This document shows positions 34,947-42,982 of a stretch of 64,000 bases of DNA, piece after piece. The first letter of the stretch is position 1. Each line of letters opens with the position of its first letter. The notes beneath the pieces were generated by a model. It had not been told where the DNA came from, ran no database searches, and saw only the letters and a list, made by a program, of their open reading frames with translations. Position numbers and translations under genes: made by a program. The stretch comes from an uncultured Thermomicrobia bacterium (GTDB taxonomy: Bacteria; Chloroflexota; Chloroflexia; Thermomicrobiales; JALYUS01), in assembly GCA_937968015.1 (NCBI GenBank), contig CALBSO010000023.1:1-64000 (forward strand), in the 5' to 3' direction.

Positions 34947-35630
34947 TCACTGTCCTGGCTGACGCCGCAGCGTCTCCTCGATCCGCGCCTTCGCGCCGCT
35001 CCGCTCCGCGAGCGACACGCCGCCTTCGCGCATCTGGCGGTGCATCTCCGGTTCACGCAGCACGCGCGGCATGAACTCCTCGATAATCGCCGCGACTCGC
35101 TCCGGCGCGAGGACGAGGATGCCGTCGTCGTCGGCGAGGATGATGTCGCCGGCGTTGACGATCACGCCGCCACAGCGCACGGGGACGTTTAATTCGCCCG
35201 TCAGACCCGGTGCACGGGTCGTGACGGGTGAGAGGCCGCGCCCGAAAACGTGAAAGGGCATCTCCGTGATCTCCACCCGGTCAGTGAGCATGCCGTCCAC
35301 CACCGCGCCCGCAATCCCCTTGACGTGGGCCGCGAGCGCGACGCCACCACCCCAGCAGGCGTAGCGCAGATCGCCCAATCGGTCCACGATCACCACGTCA
35401 CCCGGTTGGGCAACATCCACCGCGTAATGCACGATGGCACTGTCCGTCCCGAAGCAGCGCACCGTCACCGCCGGGCCGCAGAAAGAGAAATTGGTGGTGA
35501 GCGGGCGCAGGCCGGGGTCCATGAATTCATGTTCGAGCACATGCCCGATGGTGGCGGGCGGAATCTTGCCAAGTTGGGCGATGAGGTCCGCTGATACCGT
35601 TGGCTGCACTCGCGGATTGACGATGACCAC
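34947..35630 (-). CDS. RraA-like / 4-hydroxy-4-methyl-2-oxoglutarate aldolase family protein
   Basis: A trimeric beta-barrel-type protein of 227 aa. Motifs include CGPAVTVRC, DVAQPGDVVIVD, the GGGVALAAHVKGIAGAVVDG region (Gly-rich, with the family Arg-Asp replaced by DGMLTD) and the C-terminal ADDDGILVLAPE. In aldolase members a RD pair binds substrate and metal; here DRLGDLRYACWGG carries the Asp/Arg upstream. The start is taken as GTG 35630 because GGGAGG lies about 10 bases upstream; the frame is open further but covers hairpin repeats. It sits between two importers and may act on a keto acid from the imported compound. Confidence 0.75.
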   Translation of the reverse strand: MVIVNPRVQPTVSADLIAQLGKIPPATIGHVLEHEFMDPGLRPLTTNFSFCGPAVTVRCFGTDSAIVHYAVDVAQPGDVVIVDRLGDLRYACWGGGVALAAHVKGIAGAVVDGMLTDRVEITEMPFHVFGRGLSPVTTRAPGLTGELNVPVRCGGVIVNAGDIILADDDGILVLAPERVAAIIEEFMPRVLREPEMHRQMREGGVSLAERSGAKARIEETLRRQPGQ

Positions 35631-35656
35631 GTTGTTCGCCTCCTCCCGTACGGTGG

Positions 35657-35697
35657 CACAGGTTTCTCCCCTGTGATCCAGCAGGTTGAAAACCTGC
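35657..35697 (-). promoter_or_regulatory. Two small tandem hairpins between permease and RraA-like genes
   Basis: CACAGG/CCTGTG (35657-35662 and 35670-35675) and GCAGGTT/AACCTGC (35681-35687 and 35691-35697, 3-base loop) stand back to back just after the upstream permease stop at 35713. They fill most of the 82-base gap within the operon and could serve as processing or attenuation sites. Confidence 0.45.
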
Positions 35698-35712
35698 CCC
35701 ACCACGCATTTG

Positions 35713-36612
35713 TTACACGCGCATCCGTGGATCGAGCGCGTCACGCAGGCCGTCCCCGATCAGGTTAACCGCAAGGACGGTAAGCAGAATCGCGACGCCG
35801 GGGAAGGTGCCGATCCACCACTGGCGCTGCAGGAACTGCCTCCCCTCCGCGATCATCGCGCCCCACTCCGGGCTGGGCGGCTTGGCGCCCAAGCCGACGA
35901 AACTCAGCCCTGCCGCCGTCAGGATCGTCACGCCGAGACTGAGTGTTCCCAGCACGATCACCGGTGAGATGACATTCGGCAGAACATGCCGGACGAGGAT
36001 CCGGCGCTCCGGCACGCCGATGGCGCGCGCGGCATCCACATAGAGGTTCTCTTTCGCGGACAGTACCGTTCCCCGAACGAGACGGGCGAAGCGCGGAATC
36101 ATCGAGACGCCGACCGCGATCATCACATTGCGCAAATCCACGCCGAGGATCGCCACAACGAGGAGTGCGAGGAGTAAGCCGGGGAAGGCGAGCAGGACAT
36201 CCACCATCCACATCAGCAGGGCGTCCACGGCCTTGCCGTAGAACCCCGCGATCAGCCCGACGAGGGTGCCGAGCGAGACGCCGATGGCGAGCGCGATCAA
36301 CCCGACGGGCAGGCTGATGCGCGCGCCGTAGAAGACCCGCGTCAGGATGTCCCGCCCGAACTCATCGGTGCCGAAGAAGTGCGACGCGCTCGGCGGTTGG
36401 AGACGCGTGCGCAGCGCGACGGCGGTCGGATCGTACGACGAAATGAGCGGCGCGATGATGGCGAGCAGGATCAACAGCGCGAGCACCACCCCGCCCGCGA
36501 TCGCGCTGCGGCTTCGGAGCAGGCCGCGCCATGCGTCGTACATGAAACTTCGTGGCCGCCGCGTGAAAACCGCTTCGGCCAGTGCGTCCTGAGCACGCGC
36601 AGCAGTGGGCAT
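35713..36612 (-). CDS. Peptide/nickel-type ABC importer permease (DppC-like)
   Basis: Membrane subunit of the fourth importer, 299 aa. FFGTDEFGRDILTR, the NLYVDAARAIGVPER contact loop and GDGLRDALDPRMRV are visible. ATG 36612 (MPTAARAQ) is chosen because GAGGAGA lies 8 bases upstream; ATG 36630 inside the previous gene's end is an alternative. It overlaps or abuts the upstream permease. Confidence 0.9.
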   Translation of the reverse strand: MPTAARAQDALAEAVFTRRPRSFMYDAWRGLLRSRSAIAGGVVLALLILLAIIAPLISSYDPTAVALRTRLQPPSASHFFGTDEFGRDILTRVFYGARISLPVGLIALAIGVSLGTLVGLIAGFYGKAVDALLMWMVDVLLAFPGLLLALLVVAILGVDLRNVMIAVGVSMIPRFARLVRGTVLSAKENLYVDAARAIGVPERRILVRHVLPNVISPVIVLGTLSLGVTILTAAGLSFVGLGAKPPSPEWGAMIAEGRQFLQRQWWIGTFPGVAILLTVLAVNLIGDGLRDALDPRMRV

Positions 36613-36622
36613 CGCCGTCTCC

Positions 36623-37567
36623 TCATGCATGGCGGATACGCGGATCGAGCCATGCGTACGACAGGTCAACGAGGAAATTGACGAGCACGTACCCGACGCC
36701 CGCGACGAGCGCGACCCCCTGGACCATCGGGTAATCGCGCGACAGGACGCCGTCCACGAGCAGGCGGCCAATCCCTTGCCGCGCGAAGACGACCTCGATG
36801 ATGAACGCGCCCGCCAGCAGTTGACCGAACTGCAAGCCGACCACCGTCACGACGGGGATGAGCGCATTGACGAGCGCGTGCCGCGTGATGACAACGCGCT
36901 CGCGCAATCCCTTCGCGCGGGCGGTCAGCACGTACTCATTGCGGAGCACCTCCAGCAGCGACGCGCGAGCGAGCCGGGCAATCGTCCCCGCCGTGCCCAG
37001 GCCGAGCGTGAGCGCGGGGAGAACGATCGCGGAGGCGCCGGCCTCGGTCGTCACGGGGAACCAATGCAGACGGAACGAGAAGATGAGCAGCAGCACGAGC
37101 CCGAGCCAGAAACTCGGCATCGCCAGACCGAGGAGCGAGAGAACCATGATCCCGGTATCCCACCAGGTATGATGCTTGAGCGCGGCGATGATGCCGAGCG
37201 TCGTCCCAAGCAGGATGGCGATCGCCATCCCGGCGAACGCGAGTTCAAGCGTCGCCGGGAGCGCGTCCCGGATGCTGCTGAGGATCGTCCGCCGCGTCTG
37301 GAACGAGTGACCGAGATCGCCCGTCAGCGCGTGACCGACATACCGTCCATACTGGACAGGGAGCGGCAGATCCAGCCCCAATTGGCGCCGCAGGTTGTCA
37401 TACGCGGACTGCGACTGATCCCCGGAGGCCGCGCCGCTGACGCTGTCGCCGAGCATCACCCGAACCGGATCGCCGGGGATCAGGTGCAGCACCGAAAAGG
37501 TCAGGAGCGAGACGCCGAACAGGACAGCGGCCAGCCGGGCCAGGCGGTGGAGCAGAAACGCGCCCAT
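36623..37567 (-). CDS. Peptide/nickel-type ABC importer permease (DppB-like)
   Basis: Partner permease of the fourth importer, 314 aa. TM1 (residues 6-28), HLIPGDPVRVM, contact loop (NEYVLTARAKGLRER) and C-terminal LDPRIRHA are standard. A small insertion (SVSGAASGDQSQ) follows the DPVRVM motif compared with its paralogues here. It follows the binding-protein gene by 17 bases. Confidence 0.9.
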   Translation of the reverse strand: MGAFLLHRLARLAAVLFGVSLLTFSVLHLIPGDPVRVMLGDSVSGAASGDQSQSAYDNLRRQLGLDLPLPVQYGRYVGHALTGDLGHSFQTRRTILSSIRDALPATLELAFAGMAIAILLGTTLGIIAALKHHTWWDTGIMVLSLLGLAMPSFWLGLVLLLIFSFRLHWFPVTTEAGASAIVLPALTLGLGTAGTIARLARASLLEVLRNEYVLTARAKGLRERVVITRHALVNALIPVVTVVGLQFGQLLAGAFIIEVVFARQGIGRLLVDGVLSRDYPMVQGVALVAGVGYVLVNFLVDLSYAWLDPRIRHA

Positions 37568-37584
37568 ACGCTACCTCACTCGGA

Positions 37585-39336
37585 CTATTGCGCCGCGATC
37601 CAGGTGTCCTGCAACCACGGGCCACCCAGTGCCTGGAAGTGCAACCCCTTGACGTTCGTCTTCGCCACCCAGAAGACGCGTTCCTCCCATCGCGGGATGA
37701 TGAGCGCGTTATCCATGATGTACGTCTGGATGTCGAAGTACTTTTGCTTGCGCGTCTCCGAGTTCAGATCAGCCTGCGCGGCATCCAGCATACTGTCCAG
37801 TTTCGGGTCCGGCTTCATCGTCCGGTTGAAGTTCGTCCCCTTGATATTCTTGGAATGGTACAGGGTCGTCAGGACGACGGGGTCCGTGTGCGAGAAGAAA
37901 ATGCGGGCGATGTTGTGTTCGCTGGCGAGATAGCGCGTCGCGGTCTGCGCGTACTCCTGCTCGTCCACCTGATTGGCAATGCCGACATCCTTGAAGTATG
38001 CCTGCGCGAGTTCGGCGTTTTTGCCTTCGATGCCGGTCGTGATGATCGTCAGCACCTTCAGTTGCTGGCCGTCCTTGACGCGGATACCGTCCGGCCCCGG
38101 CTTCCAGCCCGCCTCATCGAGGAGCGCCTTCGCCTTGGTCGGGTTATAGCCATAGTACGACTCGACTGCGGGGTTGTAGTCCAGGGTCGGTGAGGAGAGC
38201 GGACCACGCGCGGCCTTCCGCCCGCCGTACCAGAGCGTATCAATGATCGCCGGCATATCGACCGCGTAGTTGAGCGCCTGCCGCACTTTGAGATCATCCG
38301 TTGGCGGTTTCGTCAGGTTCAGGGGGAAGATCTGCGGGGAGCCGGGCACGAGCGGCAGCAGCGCCTGGTACTTCGGGTCCTTCTGCACATTCGCCAATTC
38401 CTGCGGCGCGATGCCGTTGCTCATCTGCACCTCGCCGTTCTGCAACAGGCCGAGGTTGGTCGCGAACTCGCCGACGGGCACGAAGCGATACGTCACCTGA
38501 TCGAGGTAGGGCGCGCCCTGGTTGCGCATCAGTGCGGGGCCCCACTTGTAATCGGGGTTGCGCACGAAGGTCATCGAGACTTGCGCCTTGTATTCCTTGA
38601 ACATGAACGGCCCGGTGCCAACGGGATGCGCCGCGAACGCGTTGTAGTTCTTCCCCGCCACGGGCGAGACGGGTGACAGGACGCTGTGCGTGAGATTGTT
38701 GAGGAAGGGCGCGTACGGTGCTGAGAAGTTCACTTTCACCGTGAACGGATCAATGACATCAGTGCCTGTGTACGGCCCGAGGTAGCCGATCGCGGTGAGC
38801 GACTTCAGGGCCGGGTCCATGATGCTATCGAAGGTGTACTTGACGGCGTCCGCATTGAAGGGCGTCCCGTCGTGGAATTTGACATCCTGCCGGAGTTTGA
38901 GCGTGTAGGACTTCCCATCATCCGCAGCCTGCCAGGATTGCGCGAGGCCGGGAACAAGTTTCAGTGTGCCCGCCTCCTGGTAAATGAGTGGGTCGAAGAG
39001 CGCGTAGCCCGCGCGCCACCAGTCCGTCGCGCCCGAGACGCGCGGGTCGAGGGTCGGCACATCGTTGTAGGCGATCGTCAGTGACCCGCCGGTGACCGGC
39101 GCGCCATCGGCCTTGCCTTCAACGACGACGGGCGTCCCGCCAACCGCCGGTTTCGCCGTCCCGCCCGTCGCGGGTGCGCTGGGGGCGGTCGTACCGGTCG
39201 TGGATGCCGCTTTCGGCGTGTCGGTCGCGCTGCTTCCGCCGCCACAGGCCGCAAGGATGGCGGCCATCGCGGTGGCGGCTGTGCCGCCGAGCATAGTGCG
39301 CCGTGAGAGTCGTGTCCTGAATCTCTCCGTTGCCAT
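37585..39336 (-). CDS. Family-5 extracellular solute-binding lipoprotein
   Basis: Binding protein of the fourth importer, 583 aa from ATG 39336, which follows GGGAGGTG. Signal RLSRRTMLGG, hydrophobic stretch and lipobox LAAC, then a Thr/Pro/Ala/Gly linker of about 45 residues and SBP_bac_5 (LRQDVKFHDGTPFNAD near residue 165). It lies 45 bases after the amidase-type hydrolase gene. Confidence 0.9.
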   Translation of the reverse strand: MATERFRTRLSRRTMLGGTAATAMAAILAACGGGSSATDTPKAASTTGTTAPSAPATGGTAKPAVGGTPVVVEGKADGAPVTGGSLTIAYNDVPTLDPRVSGATDWWRAGYALFDPLIYQEAGTLKLVPGLAQSWQAADDGKSYTLKLRQDVKFHDGTPFNADAVKYTFDSIMDPALKSLTAIGYLGPYTGTDVIDPFTVKVNFSAPYAPFLNNLTHSVLSPVSPVAGKNYNAFAAHPVGTGPFMFKEYKAQVSMTFVRNPDYKWGPALMRNQGAPYLDQVTYRFVPVGEFATNLGLLQNGEVQMSNGIAPQELANVQKDPKYQALLPLVPGSPQIFPLNLTKPPTDDLKVRQALNYAVDMPAIIDTLWYGGRKAARGPLSSPTLDYNPAVESYYGYNPTKAKALLDEAGWKPGPDGIRVKDGQQLKVLTIITTGIEGKNAELAQAYFKDVGIANQVDEQEYAQTATRYLASEHNIARIFFSHTDPVVLTTLYHSKNIKGTNFNRTMKPDPKLDSMLDAAQADLNSETRKQKYFDIQTYIMDNALIIPRWEERVFWVAKTNVKGLHFQALGGPWLQDTWIAAQ

Positions 39337-39381
39337 GATGCACCTCCCAAACCTTTCCCCATCGCTCAAGAGATAACGGCG

Positions 39382-40230
39382 CTAGCGCAGAACCGCCGCA
39401 CCGCGCGCTTCCAGTGTGTACGCCGCAGGCTGGCGGTTGGCGAGCGACGGCACTTCGGTTCGGTTCTTCGCGACAAGCGCCGTGTCAATCTCGGTGACGA
39501 CAACGCCGACGCCATCCGAAGCCTGCGCCGTCACCGTGCCCCACGGGTCAATCGCCAGCGAGCGTCCGTAGCACGCCGCGTTCGGCTCATGCGGACCCCA
39601 TTGCGCGGCGGCAAGCATCCAGGCCTGATTCTCGATTGCCCGCGCGCGCAGCAAGACCTCCCAGTGGTCCTTGCCGGTGTAGAGCGTGAACGCGGCGGGG
39701 TTGCACAGCACTTCCGCCCCTCTGAGCGCGAGGAGGCGGAACAACTCGGGGAACCGGAGGTCGTAGCAGATGGCGAGGCCGAAGGTGATCCCCTCGATCT
39801 TCACGGTCACGATCTCATCGCCGGGCGCGACGCTGTCCGATTCCTTCGCGCTCACCTTGCCGGGAATCTCGATATCGAACAGATGGATCTTCCGATATCT
39901 TGCGATGATGTCGCCGGTCGGATCGAAAACGACGGTCGTGTTGCCGTACTTGCCGGGCGTCTCGGTCCGCTCGACCATCGAACCGGCGTGGAGGTAGATA
40001 TCATGCTGCCGGGCGAGGGCGGCAAATCGCTCGGTGAGCGCACCCGGAACCGATTCCGCACCCTCCTGATAGCCCTCTTTCGGGCCGAGGTACGGCGCGT
40101 ACTCCGGCAGCATCACGAAGCGCGCTCCCCGCGCCGCCGCCTCCCCGACGAGTCGCTCGATCACGGCGAGGTTCGCCTCCTGATCGCTCTGCGTGTTCAA
40201 CTGGACGAGCCCGACGCGAAGTGTGGTCAT
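39382..40230 (-). CDS. Carbon-nitrogen hydrolase (Nit2/omega-amidase-like)
   Basis: Hydrolyses an amide; the 282-aa protein has the catalytic Glu (LPEYAPY, near 43), Lys (YRKIHLFDI, near 111) and Cys (LAICYDLRFPE, near 154). The IHLFDI(E)IPG and CYDLRFPEL words are those of the Nit1/Nit2 branch (omega-amidase and deaminated-glutathione amidase). A Nit1-type role would fit the presence of gamma-glutamyltransferase in the same cluster, but this is inference. It starts 26 bases after the GntR gene. Confidence 0.88.
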   Translation of the reverse strand: MTTLRVGLVQLNTQSDQEANLAVIERLVGEAAARGARFVMLPEYAPYLGPKEGYQEGAESVPGALTERFAALARQHDIYLHAGSMVERTETPGKYGNTTVVFDPTGDIIARYRKIHLFDIEIPGKVSAKESDSVAPGDEIVTVKIEGITFGLAICYDLRFPELFRLLALRGAEVLCNPAAFTLYTGKDHWEVLLRARAIENQAWMLAAAQWGPHEPNAACYGRSLAIDPWGTVTAQASDGVGVVVTEIDTALVAKNRTEVPSLANRQPAAYTLEARGAAVLR

Positions 40231-40256
40231 ACTGCTTTCCCCCTGCCGTCACCGGT

Positions 40257-40940
40257 CTACTGTAAGATACGCACCTGTCGCTGGCGCGTCACCTCGATGT
40301 GCTGCTCCATCAGCGTTGCCGCGCGGTCGCCATCGCCCCGCCGTAACGCCTCCAGGATGCGATAGTGTTGCTCCGTCACGGGATCGAAGACGCCGTGGCG
40401 GAAGAACAGAAACGCCAGTCGCGCGCTGCGGTGCCGTGATCGCTCCACGAGTTCGATGAGGAACGGATTTCCAGTCGCCTCGGCGAGGCCGGTATGGAAG
40501 CGCCGATCGACATTCGCACCCTGTTCCGTATCCTCGACCGTCATGAAGGTCTCCGGTGTCTCGCCAAGCGCCGCTTCGAGCCGATCCCACATCTCCACCG
40601 TTCCACTCGATGCGGCCAAGCGCGCGATATTCGGCTCCCAGACCATCCGCGCCTGCGCGAGGTGCTGCAAATCCATCAGGGAAATCGGCGCCACCATCAT
40701 CCCGCGACGCGGGAAGACCGCGACGAGTCCCTCGTGCATCAGCCGCTGCAAGGCTTCGCGGATCGGTGTGCGACCAAGGCAGAGTTGCTTGCCGAGCGCC
40801 GTCTCGTCGATCGGGCTCGCGGGCGGCAGTTCAAGGCGCACGATCGCCCGGTGGATCGCTTCGTACGCTTGCTCCCGCTTGAGCGGTGCCCGATGGGAAT
40901 CATTCTGGGACGATACTTCGATGTGCGCTGCGGTGACCAT
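40257..40940 (-). CDS. GntR-family regulator, FCD subfamily
   Basis: A 227-aa transcription factor: winged helix-turn-helix at residues 20-85 (PIDETALGKQLCLGRTPIREALQRL, split here as PIDETALGKQ and LGRTPIREAL) and an all-helical FCD effector domain with the metal-ligand pattern (DRRFHTGLAEATGN; HYRILEALRRGD; MEQHI). FCD regulators sense small organic acids. As first gene of the 11-gene cluster it probably controls the downstream hydrolases and importers and itself. The predicted transcription start coincides with its ATG, suggesting leaderless translation. Confidence 0.9.
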   Translation of the reverse strand: MVTAAHIEVSSQNDSHRAPLKREQAYEAIHRAIVRLELPPASPIDETALGKQLCLGRTPIREALQRLMHEGLVAVFPRRGMMVAPISLMDLQHLAQARMVWEPNIARLAASSGTVEMWDRLEAALGETPETFMTVEDTEQGANVDRRFHTGLAEATGNPFLIELVERSRHRSARLAFLFFRHGVFDPVTEQHYRILEALRRGDGDRAATLMEQHIEVTRQRQVRILQ

Positions 40941-40946
40941 AGGCGT

Positions 40947-40975
40947 GATATATCAATAATATCTTAATGTGTCAA
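40947..40975 (-). promoter_or_regulatory. Sigma70-type promoter of the GntR-led cluster
   Basis: On the minus strand TTGACA (40975-40970) and TATATC (40952-40947) are 17 bases apart. The expected start of transcription (about 7 bases past the -10) is at the A of the gntR ATG (40940). The spacer is strongly AT-rich in a GC-rich genome and could hold an operator. Confidence 0.75.
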
Positions 40976-41026
40976 CGCTGATTTCACCGAGCGCAGGGTG
41001 TATGCATCTATCAGGACCACGCTCGC

Positions 41027-41833
41027 TCAACCGAGTCGCGCTTGCCGCTCCCGAATCCGCCGCAGCAGAGCACTCTCGGCGGGGGTGAGGGCAACTTGGT
41101 CGGCGGTGAGGGAGGGAAGCTCATACTCCAACAGGTCGAGGGACGCTCGCAAAGCCCCCTGCGCGGAGGCCAAAGAATACTGTGGGAGGGTTGCTCCGAC
41201 CTGTACTTGGAGCGCATCGGCAGCCAGCGTTCGGAAGGTCAGCATAGGACGCCCACCGCCGTGCGTCCGGGCAAAAAGTGCTACGAGGAGGCCACGCAGG
41301 GCTTGTAAGCACTCCACCGCCGACCAGAGCCGGCCCCGCTGGAGCGCGATGTCCACCGCCAGCGCCTCGCGGAGGCAACGCGCCGTCAACTCCCGCGCAG
41401 GCGACGGTATGGTGCTGCGGGCCAGCCCCGCTGCCCGAATATCTTCCTCGCCAATCCGCCCCCACAACAAGCGCAAGCTGTCCACAATGTTCGGACTCGT
41501 TGTGTTGAGCGGATGAAACCTGATTGACAGGCCAAGCAATGAGTCCAGCACCACATCGCCAGCGTCGGGGCCGTCAGCCACGACGACAGCGACGTGCTCC
41601 CCGCTGTCGGCAAGGGTAGCGCACAGCCGCTGGAGTTCCGGCACCGACTCGACACGGATACCATCGGCAAGCACGACATCAAGATCCAAGTCGGAGTAGT
41701 CGTCCCAGTTACCCCGCCCGAGCGAGCCAAACACTGAGATGGCAAGCACACGCGGGTCATCGGCGTAGAACAATGTGACGGCGCGTAAGACACGCTGCTG
41801 CCGTGCGTTGCCGGGGTAATCGCTAGTATCCAT
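41027..41833 (-). CDS. Nucleotidyltransferase-domain protein (kanamycin nucleotidyltransferase-like)
   Basis: A 268-aa protein with the Pol-beta-type nucleotidyltransferase motif: VFGSLGRGNWDDYSDLDLDVVL (GS followed by D-x-D at about residues 49-53) near the N-terminus, and a helical C-terminal half. The third acidic residue may be in VVVADGPD. It could adenylylate a small molecule such as an aminoglycoside or be of the general NTP_transf_2 type; substrate is unknown. It stands alone, with about 200 bases of featureless sequence on its upstream side. Confidence 0.8.
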   Translation of the reverse strand: MDTSDYPGNARQQRVLRAVTLFYADDPRVLAISVFGSLGRGNWDDYSDLDLDVVLADGIRVESVPELQRLCATLADSGEHVAVVVADGPDAGDVVLDSLLGLSIRFHPLNTTSPNIVDSLRLLWGRIGEEDIRAAGLARSTIPSPARELTARCLREALAVDIALQRGRLWSAVECLQALRGLLVALFARTHGGGRPMLTFRTLAADALQVQVGATLPQYSLASAQGALRASLDLLEYELPSLTADQVALTPAESALLRRIRERQARLG

Positions 41834-42035
41834 TGCGTGACCTCCACGGGTGGTCCGGTCGTCCTGTCTTTATCCTCGCCAATATCCACGCGGTAAGAGC
41901 TCGCAATCATCCCATCGTCCTACGAGGTCTGTGTCACAATCGGCAGTGGGTCTCCAGCATGGGTATAGCGCGAGAAGCCTGACCGTCAATCCCCACTACT
42001 GATTATGAAATGAAGCACTACGTGCGGCTGTAGGA

Positions 42036-42845
42036 TTAAGTCACGGCGCCGAGATCAATGATCGCGCGGGCGGGCGCGGTCGGGTCGCCCTGGATGGAGA
42101 TGGTGTCGCCCGCTTTGATGTCGCTCACCATGCCCGATGTCTGCTTGCGCACGCTCGTGCTCGCGTTCGTCGTCACCGTCGTTGTCGAGCCATCGAAGCC
42201 TTGCAAGGTCAGCGTGCCGCCCGTAATCTGGGTGATCCGGCCAATCGGGCCGTTGAGACCGGGGAGAAGCGCGCCACCGGCCGTGCCGCCCGACGGCGAA
42301 CCGCCATTCGTGCTTGCGGCGGCGCGATTGCGACCACCCACCGTGGGGCTTCCCGCGGCCGCCGTTCCCGCTGTCACGCCCGATCCACCGAACGCGCCAC
42401 GGCCCTGCGCCGCATTTAGCGCGTAGATCGTCTTCGCGGTGTAGGTGGTATCGCCGGTCTTATCGCCTTGCAGCGCGACGATATCGCCCGTTGCCAGGTC
42501 GCTCAGTGCCGCAGATGCGAAGGTCGTCACGGTTGTGGAAGCGTTCGTCGCGACCGTGGTGGTCGTCGTTCCCGCTTGCGGTTGGAGTGTGATTGTCCCG
42601 CCGTCCACCTTCGTTACTTTGCCAGTGACGGCGCTTCCCGCGTCACCGCCCGCCTGGCTGCTCGCGCCGCTCGTCCGTTGCCCGCCGGCCACCGCTGTCC
42701 CGCCCGCCCGCACGAAGGCGCTCCGGTCACTGGAGGCGGCATTCTGCCCGGCCGTCTCTCCTTGCCCGTAGGCGATGAACCCGGTCACAATGATGCCCAG
42801 AAGGACGACCGTGATGATGACGACACGTATTCCGCCCCGCCGCAT
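42036..42845 (-). CDS. DUF5666-type exported repeat protein
   Basis: A 269-aa protein with a single N-terminal membrane anchor (IRVVIITVVLLGIIVTGFIAY, residues 5-25 by eye) and an extracytoplasmic part. Two OB-like DUF5666 units (about 95-165 and 215-269) share the pattern G.(V/I)T.(V/I).GG(T)(I/L)TLQ...TTTV.TNAST.V......LA/IK.GD.(V)(A/S)(L/I)QGD. They are separated by a Gly/Ala/Ser-rich linker. Function is unknown. ATG 42845 follows AGGAGA. Confidence 0.75.
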   Translation of the reverse strand: MRRGGIRVVIITVVLLGIIVTGFIAYGQGETAGQNAASSDRSAFVRAGGTAVAGGQRTSGASSQAGGDAGSAVTGKVTKVDGGTITLQPQAGTTTTTVATNASTTVTTFASAALSDLATGDIVALQGDKTGDTTYTAKTIYALNAAQGRGAFGGSGVTAGTAAAGSPTVGGRNRAAASTNGGSPSGGTAGGALLPGLNGPIGRITQITGGTLTLQGFDGSTTTVTTNASTSVRKQTSGMVSDIKAGDTISIQGDPTAPARAIIDLGAVT

Positions 42846-42982
42846 CGTTGATGTTTCTCCTGAGTACGCGCATCCACCGCGATAAGTATACTCTCTAATA
42901 GCCACGCAAATGCAAGATATTTGTAAAAAGAATGCCTGCGTGTTCGCCGCGTGGCATCCGATAAGGGAATTGGTGTCCGATG

